Below are positions 51,866 through 61,665 of a DNA stretch of 64,000 nucleotides, one piece after another. Source of the stretch: Tritrichomonas musculus (taxonomy: Eukaryota > Parabasalia > Tritrichomonadida > Tritrichomonadidae); the NCBI GenBank assembly GCA_039105265.1, contig JAPFFF010000017.1, positions 1,488,001 to 1,552,000 on the forward strand. Direction: 5' to 3'. The notes beneath the pieces are model-generated. The model had not been told where the DNA came from and searched no databases. It saw only the letters and a list, made by a program, of their open reading frames with translations. The first letter of the stretch is position 1, and every line of letters starts with the position of its first letter. The position numbers and the translations under genes were made by a program.

Positions 51866-52349
51866 GTTCAGTCAAAATACCAACCTTTGTTTCTTTTTGA
51901 CTAAGCTATGTAAGATACTATATACCAAAAAATTATTATACAAAATGCCAATCAACTTTTTTTTTATTGGGAATTAGATTTAGATGAATTAACATTTTTC
52001 TTTTTAAAACTAATAAAATATTGTCTTATCTAAAATGGTTAGTCATATATTTTATTAAAATAACACGCAAAAATAGTTAATTCTAATGATGAAAAAAAAA
52101 AAAAAATATCAATTTGTATTTACCCAAATATTACAAATATTTTATTTTTCTCTAAGGATACATCTTTACGATTATATATACTCAAACATTAAAATCTTAA
52201 ACAATTAAAATAATAAATATTTAAATTAATTTCCAGATTTATAAATATATCATTCAAACAATAAAACAATCACTTTTTTTTTTTTTTTAAATCAGAAAAT
52301 AATAATAATAAAAATTTATACAAATAATTTTTACATAATCATAAAATCA
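51866..52349. other. AT-rich convergent intergenic region
   Basis: No gene. It lies between the 3' ends of the IST1-like gene (plus) and the HSP70-like gene (minus). It holds A and T runs only. Confidence 0.5.
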
Positions 52350-55300
52350 TTACAAACTTTGTATTTTCTTAAAATACGTTCCGAGCTCATATTTCGCTTT
52401 TTTATACATTTCTGTATATTCAGATGGTTTTACATCGTCATTTTCATCGAGCCAATAATAATATTTATCGATCAAATCCAAGAATTCCTTATCTTTTATA
52501 TCTCTTCCTTTATTTTCCATTTCAATAATATAAAACTTAAGTTTCGACTGTGCTTCAGCTTGTTCTCTTCTATATTTGTCTTTCTGTTTATTAAGCTCAG
52601 CGACAGCCAACATCTTCTTTACTTGATCCTTGCTCAAGTTTGTTTTAGAAGTCATCCTTGTTTTAATGGTTGCGCCAGTAGCTTTGTCACGTGCTTTAAC
52701 AACAAGAATTCCTTCCTCGTTGATTCCCATCTTGATTTCTATCTTAGGCACTCCACGCGGGGCTTTCTCGATCCCATGGACGCAAACGTTACCGAGCTTA
52801 ATGTTGTCCTGTGCCATCTTTCTTTCTCCTTCAATGATGTCGAATGTAACATTTCTTTGATTGTCCTTAAAAGTGGTTGTCATTGTCGAGAAGGAGCATG
52901 GAATGGCTGTTCCTCTTGGAATAAGAACGTTCGTTGTTCCATCGGCAAGAGAGAAGCCAATTGAAAGAACAGATGTGTTCTTGATCTTGACGGGCTTGAT
53001 GCTTTTGTCACCTTTAGAAATAGCGCCTTGAAGAGCAGCACCAAGCATTACTCCTTTAGGATCAACTTCAATTACACCAAAAGAAATATCACCACCGTCT
53101 GCATTTGCGTTTGCGTTTGTGCTTGTATCTGCTGTTTTGTTTGGATTGATTTGGTTTTTAATGGAATCAATGAGAAAGTTGGTGACTGCTTCTTGCATCA
53201 TCGGCGTCTTCATGACTCCTCCACAAAAGACTAGATCTTTGATTTCGGTTGGATTCGAGTTGCTGTGCTTGAGGAGATCATCAAGGCAGGCAGTAAGACG
53301 CTGGCAGAAGGGTGAAATTATGTTGCCTATATCTTTGTCCGATAGTTTAACATTTAAGTTGTAACCATCAATGATGTCTTCAACAACAATCGAGTCTGAA
53401 GGATTCGAACTGCTTTGCCCAGTCTTTCCGTTTTGTCCTTGATTGTTTCCGCGCCTCGTTCTGTAGACTTCGCAGGCACGCTCAAGGACTCGCATCGCTG
53501 GACGAGAGTTCACGATGCTTTTGGCCTTGTCTTTGGGAACTTTGGCGAGAACATAGTTCGCTATCGCTTTGTCAATGTCAATGCCACCGAGAGAAGTGTC
53601 GCCTGAAGTTCCATAAATGGTTGCCGCTTCTCCATCAAAGCCAACAATTGAAGTGTCAAGTGTTCCGCCACCAAACTCAATAACAATGACTTTTGGCTGC
53701 TGATTGCCTGCACTGCCATTATTATCACTGGAACCATTAGCAGCACCAGCACTAGCATTATTACCATTATTAGCATTGCTTCCATTTCCTGCACCGCCAT
53801 TACTATTACTACTAGATGCAGCACCAGAGTTAGATGAAGCATTTTGTCCAGCTCTTGCAGCACCAGAGTTAGATGAAGCAGAGCCTTGTCCATTCTTATT
53901 TGAGCCAACAGCACTGAGGACACCCGTCAAAGTATTAGAGAAGATTCCTTCAAGTGCGCCAGACTTATTTTTATCACTATTGGCACTGCTGTTTGCATCT
54001 GAGCTTGTTATTTCGTTGAAGTGTTTTCCGTTATTTGCCTTCAAAGCAGTCACAATGGCAGTTGTCTCTGAGATCAGCTTCACAACGTTGAATCCTGCAA
54101 TTGTTGCAGCGTCCTTCATTGAAGTCTTCTGGTTATTGCTGAAGAAGCTCGGAACACAAATGACAGCGTCAACGACGTCCTCTTTTACTTGATCATCGAC
54201 AATTCTCTTAGCTTCAGCAAGGATGAGTGCAGCCACTTGTTCGAAAGACAGACTATCAGTATCGGCTATCTTTATCTTTTCCCTCTTTCCTTTTCCGCTG
54301 CTTATTTCGAGGTCGAAAGGAAGACTTTTTGCCATATCTTCAGATATTTCTCTTCCAAGCAGCCTCTTGATTGCGGGCACAACAATGTAGTCATCATTGC
54401 TCATAATGTCATCTTCATCATCATTCAGGCAAATATGAAGGTGTCCAGTTGCACTAAAACCACCTTTGGTTCCTTTTTTGCCAGTGCTTGACAAGCTCTG
54501 ATCTTTTCCATCCTTGTTGTTGTTCTTGCTCTTCCTGTCTTTGTGAATGAAATTGAAGAAATGTTCACCGGTGTACTTGTTGAAGGCAACAGCTGATGAC
54601 ATCATGTATTCAGCAATGCGATCATCAAGCTTGCTGTCTTTGTAAATGCCAAATCTGGTGGTCGTCGTTCCAAAGTCAATCCCGAGGACATAATTGGACT
54701 TCGGAAGAGGAGGAGGAAGTTCTTGAAGAAGTTCAGGAGACAATGGTTGTTGTTGTGGTTGTTGATCAGCTGCTTCTTTATTGTCTTCTTCTTCGTCGTC
54801 CAAATCTTCATCGTCATCTTCGGCACTGCTCTTTCCTTTCTTGCTGTGCTTGCTTCTGTGGCTGCCTTTTTTGGACGAGCTTCGTGGAGAAGTGGAACTT
54901 TTGGACTCATCGTCGTCATCTTCGTTTTGGTTGTCGCTTTTCTTGATGGAATCGGCTTCGGTATTGTTACTATTGCTTTGGATCTGGCTCTCATTTTGGT
55001 TCCCATTGACTAGCTTGTGCGTGATGTCTCGGCTCTTGATGTTTAACTTGGATTCACCTTCGTCTTCTGCATCGTATTCATATTCGCCAGTGCTTGGGTT
55101 CTTTATCTTCCGACTTTTTTGACTTTTGGCTTCTTCTTCAGCTTTTCTTCTTGCTTCTTCTTCAGCTTTTCTTTTTGCTTCTTCTTCAGCTTTTTTCTTG
55201 GCTTCTTCTTCAGCTTTTCTTTTTGCTTCTTCTTCAGCTTTTCTTTTTGCTTCTTCTTCAGCTTTTTTCTTGGCTTCTTCGTCAGCTTTTCTTCTTGCTT

Positions 55301-56726
55301 CTTCTTCAGCTTTTCTCCTGGCTTCTTCTTCAGCTTTTTTCTTGGCTTCTTCTTCAGCTTTTCTTTTTGCTTCTTCTTCAGCTTTTTTCTTGGCTTCTTC
55401 TTCAGCTTTTCTTTTTGCTTCTTCTTCAGCTTTTCTCCTGGCTTCTTCTTCAGCTTTTCTCCTGGCTTCTTCTTCAGCTTTTCTCCTGGCTTCTTCTTCA
55501 GCTTTTCTCCTGGCTTCTTCTTCAGCTTTTCTCCTGGCTTCTTCTTCAGCTTTTCTCCTGGCTTCTTCTTCAGCTTTTCTCCTGGCTTCTTCTTCAGCTT
55601 TTCTCCTGGCTTCTTCTTCTTCAGCTTTTCTTCTTGCTTCTTCTTCAGCTTTTCTTCTTGCTTCTTCTTCTTCAGCTTTTCTTCTTGCTTCTTCTTCTTC
55701 AGCTTTTCTTCTTGCTTCTTCTTCTTCAGCTTTTCTTCTGGCTTCTTCTTCTTCAGCTTTTCTTCTTGCTTCTTCTTCAGCTTTTCTTCTTGCTTCTTCT
55801 TCTTCAGCTTTTCTTCTTGCTTCTTCTTCCTCAGCTTTTCTTCTTGCTTCTTCTTCCTCAGCTTTTCTTCTTGCTTCTTCTTCAGCTTTTCTTCTTGCTT
55901 CTTCTTCAGCTTTTCTTCTTGCTTCTTCTTCCTCAGCTTTTCTTCTTGCTTCTTCTTCCTCAGCTTTTCTTCTTGCTTCTTCTTCCTCAGCTTTTCTTCT
56001 TGCTTCTTCTTCCTCAGCTTTTCTTCTTGCTTCTTCTTCAGCTTTTCTCCTGGCTTCTTCTTCTTCAGCTTTTCTCCTGGCTTCTTCTTCTTCAGCTTTT
56101 CTTCTTGCTTCTTCTTCCTCAGCTTTTCTTCTGGCTTCTTCTTCTTCTTTCTTTATTCGCCTTCTTTCTCTTCGCTTTTCTTCTTCCTCTTGTTCTTTAA
56201 GCATTAATTTTCTGCTCTTTTCTAATTCATTTTCTTCTTCTTCTTCATTTTCATAGTATTCGTGTTCAAGTTCTTCCCCATTTACTCCATGCCTATGTCT
56301 CCGCTCTCTTTGCTTACTTTTTTCTTCGTCAACTTCTTTTAAATCTTGTAATGGCTTTCTTGGATATAATTTAAAGCGAGATCGCATCCTATATTCTTTC
56401 TCTTCTTCTTCTTCTGTTATAATAATTTTTTCTTGTTTAACCTTCTTTGCTTTTGGACCTTTGAAAAAGCCTGCATCAAATTGAAAAACTTTTGGCTCTG
56501 CTTTTTCTTTTTTGAAAAGTGATGGCGGCTCCTTCACAGGCTCTTCACGAATATATAAAGGCACTTTAATTGCTTGCTTGGCATAAGGTTTTGAAATTTT
56601 CATTTGGTATGTAGGCCGAACTTTGTGATTTGTTTTTGATCTTTGCTGATCAATTTTGGGAAGGCTCACTTTATCAGGATCATTTTTTCTTGCACTAGAT
56701 CCTGCTTCCTGACTTTTTTTCTGCAT
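52350..56726 (-). CDS. HSP70-like protein fused to a long charged helical repeat
   Basis: 1458 residues in four parts. Residues 1-190 form a basic and acidic head. Residues about 192-532 are some 40 tandem units of EEEARRKA or EEEEARRKA, later EEAKRKA/EEAKKKA forms, predicted as a rigid single alpha helix with i to i+4 Glu-Arg/Lys pairs. Residues 533-675 are an acidic/serine linker. From 679 on lies an HSP70: VLGIDFGTTTTRFGIY (phosphate 1), VIEFGGGTLDTS (phosphate 2), LVFCGGVMKTPMM (adenosine), and a substrate-binding part from about 1299 (NVTFDIIEGERKMAQDN). A glycine/serine/asparagine insertion (about 922-1012) precedes phosphate 2. There is no signal peptide or EEVD end. It is probably a cytosolic or cytoskeleton-linked chaperone. 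Confidence 0.9.
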   Translation of the reverse strand: MQKKSQEAGSSARKNDPDKVSLPKIDQQRSKTNHKVRPTYQMKISKPYAKQAIKVPLYIREEPVKEPPSLFKKEKAEPKVFQFDAGFFKGPKAKKVKQEKIIITEEEEEKEYRMRSRFKLYPRKPLQDLKEVDEEKSKQRERRHRHGVNGEELEHEYYENEEEEENELEKSRKLMLKEQEEEEKRRERRRIKKEEEEARRKAEEEEARRKAEEEEARRKAEEEEARRKAEEEARRKAEEEEARRKAEEEEARRKAEEEEARRKAEEEEARRKAEEEARRKAEEEARRKAEEEEARRKAEEEEARRKAEEEEARRKAEEEARRKAEEEEARRKAEEEEARRKAEEEEARRKAEEEEARRKAEEEARRKAEEEEARRKAEEEARRKAEEEARRKAEEEARRKAEEEARRKAEEEARRKAEEEARRKAEEEARRKAEEEAKRKAEEEAKKKAEEEAKRKAEEEAKKKAEEEARRKAEEEARRKADEEAKKKAEEEAKRKAEEEAKRKAEEEAKKKAEEEAKRKAEEEARRKAEEEAKSQKSRKIKNPSTGEYEYDAEDEGESKLNIKSRDITHKLVNGNQNESQIQSNSNNTEADSIKKSDNQNEDDDDESKSSTSPRSSSKKGSHRSKHSKKGKSSAEDDDEDLDDEEEDNKEAADQQPQQQPLSPELLQELPPPLPKSNYVLGIDFGTTTTRFGIYKDSKLDDRIAEYMMSSAVAFNKYTGEHFFNFIHKDRKSKNNNKDGKDQSLSSTGKKGTKGGFSATGHLHICLNDDEDDIMSNDDYIVVPAIKRLLGREISEDMAKSLPFDLEISSGKGKREKIKIADTDSLSFEQVAALILAEAKRIVDDQVKEDVVDAVICVPSFFSNNQKTSMKDAATIAGFNVVKLISETTAIVTALKANNGKHFNEITSSDANSSANSDKNKSGALEGIFSNTLTGVLSAVGSNKNGQGSASSNSGAARAGQNASSNSGAASSSNSNGGAGNGSNANNGNNASAGAANGSSDNNGSAGNQQPKVIVIEFGGGTLDTSIVGFDGEAATIYGTSGDTSLGGIDIDKAIANYVLAKVPKDKAKSIVNSRPAMRVLERACEVYRTRRGNNQGQNGKTGQSSSNPSDSIVVEDIIDGYNLNVKLSDKDIGNIISPFCQRLTACLDDLLKHSNSNPTEIKDLVFCGGVMKTPMMQEAVTNFLIDSIKNQINPNKTADTSTNANANADGGDISFGVIEVDPKGVMLGAALQGAISKGDKSIKPVKIKNTSVLSIGFSLADGTTNVLIPRGTAIPCSFSTMTTTFKDNQRNVTFDIIEGERKMAQDNIKLGNVCVHGIEKAPRGVPKIEIKMGINEEGILVVKARDKATGATIKTRMTSKTNLSKDQVKKMLAVAELNKQKDKYRREQAEAQSKLKFYIIEMENKGRDIKDKEFLDLIDKYYYWLDENDDVKPSEYTEMYKKAKYELGTYFKKIQSL
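55126..56160 (-). repeat. 24/27-bp coding minisatellite in the HSP70-like gene
   Basis: About 40 copies of a 24-bp (8-codon) or 27-bp (9-codon) unit. The 27-bp form is common in the 5' half, and the 24-bp form alone in the 3' half. Two sub-variants (CCTGGC and CTTGCT for the Ala-Arg codons) are grouped in runs, which shows recent local expansion. It keeps all frames open on the opposite strand, producing false frames of 360-376 codons. Confidence 0.9.
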
Positions 56727-56834
56727 AAATCCTTATAATATCAATCCCGTTAATTTGATTTTATTCAACATCAGAATTTTTTTTACAATTTTAAATTGAA
56801 AGAAATCAAATTAATGCTATAAAAAGCTAATAAA

Positions 56835-57641
56835 TAGTGTTTCAGATATTAATTTATAGTGTTTCTAACTATCACGCGGTTCCCCTAATTCTACTAGGGG
56901 GAAGATTTTTTGTATTTTACCCTAATTTCCCCCCCAAAAAAAAGGGGAAAAAATTTGAATTAAAATTTGATTTAAAAAAACATAAAAATAATTGAAATTT
57001 TATTAAAAATTCTTATTATTAAGTCAATTTTTGTTTGGAAAAATTATATCTTTATGATCTAAATGGTTAATTTTTCACCTCAAAAATCCATGAATTGACC
57101 TCCCCTATTTTAATTTTTTTGTTTTAGGGAACCAAATATCCTTTGAATTTTTAAACAAATATATTTTACAAAGATGTTTTTATTTTCTCTTTGGTTAATA
57201 TCGATTTGATGCATTTTTAAATTTGGAAATTATTTTACACAAAAAGAGATTGATACTTCCATAATGTAACTGTATATCTATCATTTATAATAATAGATTA
57301 TTAAAATTTTCAATAAAAATTCTGATATAAAAGGATATTACAAAAAAAGTATAATATAAACATAACAACTTGATAATTAAAATGACCCTTTAAATAATTT
57401 ATTAAATTAAACAATAAAAGCTTGGGCTTTTGATATTTGAAGAAATGAAACATTTGATTTTTGGAATGAACATTGACAAATCGCTTATATTCGATTTGAT
57501 TACTTCAATAAATATAGATAGTGTACAATCTTTATTAAAATAAAGTTCGAATTCTTTTAGGTTGACATTTGATGTGAAAATTACCCCTAGGGGGAAAAAA
57601 AAAACCCCTGGCGTGATACTTAGTGTTTCAGATATTAATTT
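56835..57641. repeat. 21-bp direct repeats flanking an inverted-repeat element
   Basis: A 21-base sequence starting TAGTGTTTCAGATATTAA occurs at 56835-56855 and exactly again at 57621-57641. The right copy abuts the element at 56865-57623, while the left is 9 bases away. TAGTGTTT alone is repeated a third time at 56857-56864 directly next to the left end, so an 8-bp target duplication is possible. Confidence 0.6.
56865..57623. mobile_element. MITE-like element with C/G-run ends
   Basis: The ends CTAACTATCACGC (56865-56877) and GCGTGATACTTAG (57611-57623) are inverted repeats with one mismatch. Just inside both ends lie runs of C and G (CCCCTAATTCTACTAGGGGG on the left, CCCCTAGGGGG and CCCCTGG on the right), rare in this AT-rich genome. 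The 750-bp body has no open frame. It is non-autonomous, and the superfamily is uncertain; TAGTGTTT on both sides would suit an 8-bp-duplicating family such as hAT. Confidence 0.6.
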
Positions 57642-58061
57642 TACTAAATATTACAATTTTACATCAATCTTTGCTTTATTTTTTTTATAATATCATCTTT
57701 CTATTTTAAGCAAATGCTCAAATCACATTTAAAATGAGAATAAAAGCTAAATGCAGGATTCATGATCATAGTTAGGCAAGTCTTATTATGCTATAAATCA
57801 TTATTAGGATAACAAATAATTTCAAATGCAATTGAGTTTAAAAATAGGGATTTGAAGTGGATATTGCATTATTGAAAAGAGTATTATTAAAGTCTTTTTG
57901 TAAAATTGTCTTATAGAGATCTTTTAGAAAAAAAAAAAAAAACTTAGATGAATAATTAAGAAGGTGAAAAAGAAACATTAATTTGAATTGAAACCACCAT
58001 CATTTCTATCAAATTTCTTATCAGCCCATTTTTTTTTTTTATTCAAAATTTTTCCCTCATA
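57642..58061. other. AT-rich upstream region of the clathrin light chain gene
   Basis: No gene. T-rich just before the start (58029-58040). The initiator cannot be assigned. Confidence 0.45.
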
Positions 58062-58574
58062 ATGGATGACTTTTTAAGCGATAACAATTCTGCAGAACAG
58101 CAAACTCCTCCATCATCACAGCAATCATCCCAACCAGGATCAACACAAATGGGATCAAGCAATATCGATTCAATGCTTGCTGGCTCAGACGATGATGATC
58201 TATTTCAGCAACCCCAACAACAACCACAGACTCATGAAGAAGAAGAAGTTGCAGACCATTCTGCGCTTGATAAATGGCGTGAAGAAAAACAAAACGAACT
58301 TCGTGAACTTGATCAAAAAGAATCTCAAAACAATTCTGAAATGTCAAAGAAAGCTCGAGAGACGCTCGATAATTTTAATAAAACACTCAAAGAATCTCAA
58401 GAAAGCCGAGCTAAACATAATTTAGAAATTGATGAACATTTTATTCAAGATAGAGACTCAACATCAACCAAGCCATGGGAGAGAGTTGTTAGTTTTATTG
58501 ATTTTAATCGCTCGGATCTTCATGAACGAGATGTTCAAAGAATGAAATCTCTTCTTTTACAACTAAAGCATTAA
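58062..58574 (+). CDS. Clathrin light chain
   Basis: 170 residues. A Gln/Ser/Pro-rich acidic N-terminus (residues 1-65) is followed by the charged helix DKWREEKQNELRELDQKE (about 70-87), which is the start of the clathrin heavy-chain-binding rod in light chains (consensus .eWre...erL...D...). The helix continues to about 125, and the C-terminal PWERVVSFIDF is the hallmark W-x-x-V-x-x-x-I/C-D segment that locks onto the triskelion hub. The length is short but usual for protists. It works on coated pits and vesicles at the plasma membrane and Golgi. Confidence 0.88.
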   Translation: MDDFLSDNNSAEQQTPPSSQQSSQPGSTQMGSSNIDSMLAGSDDDDLFQQPQQQPQTHEEEEVADHSALDKWREEKQNELRELDQKESQNNSEMSKKARETLDNFNKTLKESQESRAKHNLEIDEHFIQDRDSTSTKPWERVVSFIDFNRSDLHERDVQRMKSLLLQLKH

Positions 58575-59114
58575 ATTTAAACATCAAAAAGTTAGATTCT
58601 AATTCAAAATTAAAAATTTCATTATACAAATTTAATTTTCGGTCTTATAATCTACATTATTATTTATTTTATTGGCTGTCAATTCTAATGAGAAATTTTC
58701 GGTTACATTTATAGTATTCTCTCTTTTTTATTTGAAATTCTCAGTATTAAAAAGTCAATATTTTTGTTTAAAGTATGAACTTTCTGTGATTTAATCTCAA
58801 TAATATATAAAAAAAATTTTGAAAAACTTACTAAAATAATATTTTTTTTTAAATTTTTATTCTTTTTAATTAACATGCTATCCAAAAATGATATAATCTT
58901 GTGCAAATCTATTTTATATTTCAAGAAATTTCATATTTTATGTTGATGATTAGAACGGTTAAGGTCTTTTTTTTCACAAATTGGAAGTTTTTTTATTGAT
59001 TGAAAATAATCGATTGGAACTTTTTGAGTTATGCGATATTTTCAAATTTTCAATGTTAATGAAAAATATAATAATAATAAGAAGATGCAAGTGATTTATA
59101 AAATAATATTTCTG
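58575..59114. other. Convergent intergenic region between clathrin light chain and Myb genes
   Basis: AT-rich, no gene. AACTTTTTGA occurs on both strands (58584-58593 minus, 59018-59027 plus), although both neighbouring genes end here, so these copies are not simple promoters of those genes. Confidence 0.5.
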
Positions 59115-59852
59115 TTAAAAACAGAGATCAAAATCAAGTAAGTTTGAAAAATTAGGATCGTAATTTTGAATAAAAATATTATCATTCATTTTTATGGGGT
59201 CAACAAATAATTGGGGGTCAAACTGAAAATCAACGACATTAATATTATTTTCTTGCTGGCTTTTTTGTTGAATGGTATTATTTTCATTATTGTTCAATTC
59301 ATAATGTTTCTTTTCGTTTTCTAATGTTGGTACTATACTTATATTAGTTGATAATTCAAGAGGAATTTCAGTTTTAGTACATTCATTTTTCTGAAGATTT
59401 TCTTCTTGAACTTCATCTGAAGAATCAACATTTAAATCAACTTTTGAATCATCTTTGTCAAGTCGTTTTGAGACAAAATAATTCCATCGGTTTTTAAGAG
59501 AATTTGCGCTCCTGTTTTTGAAGAATTTTGAGAGTTTTGACCATTGTGAGCCATGTTTAAGATACATTGATAATAATAATTCATCTTCTTCTTCGCTCCA
59601 TTGGCCATTAAAGAAACCAGGAACAAGATAATTCTTGTAACGATCTCTACACTGGCGACTTGTTCTTCCAGGCATTTCTCTTGCAATTAGATCCCATTTT
59701 TTAGGGCCCTGTCTGTCAACAAGAAATCGAAGTTTTGCATCTTCTTCTGGAGTAAACTTTTTTCTCGTTCTAGTTAAAAGGTTATTTTTAACATTACTAT
59801 ATGGAATAGGAAATAGAGTATCTAATGATTGTTTCAAATAAGAAATGCTCAT
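59115..59852 (-). CDS. R2R3 Myb-like transcription factor
   Basis: 245 residues from ATG 59852; a TTG two codons upstream was not used as start. Two Myb repeats lie at about residues 33-80 (KFTPEEDAKLRFLVDRQG, KKWDLIAREMPGRTSRQCRDRY) and 85-135 (GQWSEEEDELLLSMYLKHGS, QWSKLSKFFKNRSANSLKNRW). Each has the spaced Trp residues or their usual substitute (Phe at the first position of R2). The rest is Asn/Gln/Glu-rich and acidic, a plausible activation region. Myb proteins of this size are the main sequence-specific factors of trichomonads and bind promoter Myb sites near the initiator. The target genes are unknown. Confidence 0.92.
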   Translation of the reverse strand: MSISYLKQSLDTLFPIPYSNVKNNLLTRTRKKFTPEEDAKLRFLVDRQGPKKWDLIAREMPGRTSRQCRDRYKNYLVPGFFNGQWSEEEDELLLSMYLKHGSQWSKLSKFFKNRSANSLKNRWNYFVSKRLDKDDSKVDLNVDSSDEVQEENLQKNECTKTEIPLELSTNISIVPTLENEKKHYELNNNENNTIQQKSQQENNINVVDFQFDPQLFVDPIKMNDNIFIQNYDPNFSNLLDFDLCF

Positions 59853-61665
59853 AGACAACTTTTTTTCCCAAAATTGATGTGATATAAAATGGGATTTTCA
59901 GAATTTTATTCACAAATTTACAAATCTGACATTTAAAAAAAAATAGGAAATATATGCTGAAATATTAATGTTTCCTTTTATCAATCTTTTCAGATAATTT
60001 ATTCAAAATTATTGAATTTGATTGTTATTGTGCTATATTTAATGCTTAGCGTGAGAATAAGAAATAATTCATAAAAATTTGTTTAAATAATATCATTTCT
60101 GCAAGATTTATTTTATTTTTTTGATTTAATATGTAGATAATTAATTAGTTTTAGAAATAATTTACAATTGAAATATTTTTTATTTTTTTTCAATTTCAAA
60201 AAAAATTTGTATGATTTTTTTTCTCTCACTTAAAAATTGAGAAAAAGAAATTTTCTTTCAATTATTCAATATCAATTCAAATTCAAATGGTGGTTGAAAT
60301 GAAAATCAATAAATTGGTCGATTATTTTTATCGAACTTGTCTGGGGTGTTTTTTATTGAGAAATATTAAGTATTGTTGAAGTAATTAATGATTAAGTTTC
60401 TTTATTAATTATTTTTTTTCATTGTTTTCCAAATTAGAATTCAATACATATCAAATGTTTTTGTATGAATTTTTTTTGTCTTTTTCAATAATTGAAAGAA
60501 AAATTCAATGTTTTTTTCTTCTCAGAAAAGATAGAAATAGCTTACTATTGTTTAATTGATTATTTTTATCATAAATAAATCATTTTTATGCAACATAAAG
60601 CATTAAATTCAATGCATGAAATTTTATTCACATTTAACTTTTTATATCATATTTATACCATAATCAATGCTTTTTTTGAAGTAATCAATCGTTTAAATGA
60701 TATAGAATTGTATGATTTTTCAACTAATGATATTTAGATAAGTTCTGTGCAATTTTAGTTTAAATTATATTTTTTTCAAAAATTGCAATTCATATTTAAA
60801 TTGTATTTATTAAAGAAAATCTATAAATTGAGAAAGATAATTCTAGTGCATCTCACTTTTTTTGGGGTTTTCCTAATTTTATACTAATTTTGAATTCATT
60901 GATATGATTGCAAATTATTTTTGAAATAAACCAAGTTTTAAAAAAATTATTATCTCAGATATAAATGGAATATTTCGATTTCAAATTGACAGGAGAAAGA
61001 AAAATGATCGTTCTAAAACTGAAATTCTACTTGAATTATCAAATGTTATAAGTATATTATCAATATTAGGAAACAAAAACAACAATCTGAATTGAAAAAT
61101 AATGATAATATACCATAATTTAATGTAATAACGAACAACAAGAAAGGCATTAAGAAATAACATAAATGATGTTGATATTCGATTTGACGCTCAATTGTTT
61201 GTTGACTCCATGAAAATGAAAGAAATATTTTTTATATTTTTTTATAATTTTCATATGAAGACCAGATTTTTATCTTCTTACTTCTTATTACTTTTAGTTT
61301 TTTTAAATAACATCATTTAAATTAATTTTTTAGATATAAATTATCCAATCAATGGTTAGAAACAGTGAAGAAAATTAGTTGCTACTAATTGAAAATACTT
61401 TTATCTTGGAATATCATTTTTAAATTTGCATATGAAAAAAATCCAACAATCCAACATCCTCTTAATTATATTATTTTTAATCTAATGAAATTTCACCATT
61501 TTCACAAGAGCTTCTGATTATTCAATTTTTATGAATTATTTCAAAAAATTGAAATATGCAAACCATTTATCAATTTAAAATTCTTAAAAAAGAGTTAGAG
61601 ATTCTGAAAAACGATAAAACTTATTTAAATAAAGTTAGTTAATTCATTCAACTATTTACAGTAAA
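59853..61665. other. 1.8-kb AT-rich divergent intergenic region
   Basis: No gene, RNA or repeat family is visible. It carries the promoters of the Myb gene (minus) and the TBC gene (plus). TTCATTCAACTATTTACAG ends 5 bases before the TBC start and resembles a trichomonad initiator (TCA-type), by eye only. Confidence 0.45.

Noticed and set aside
55094-56256. Plus-strand frames of 362-376 codons opposite the HSP70-like gene
   Set aside because: They mirror the 24/27-bp coding repeat; the minus strand holds the continuous gene with conserved motifs.
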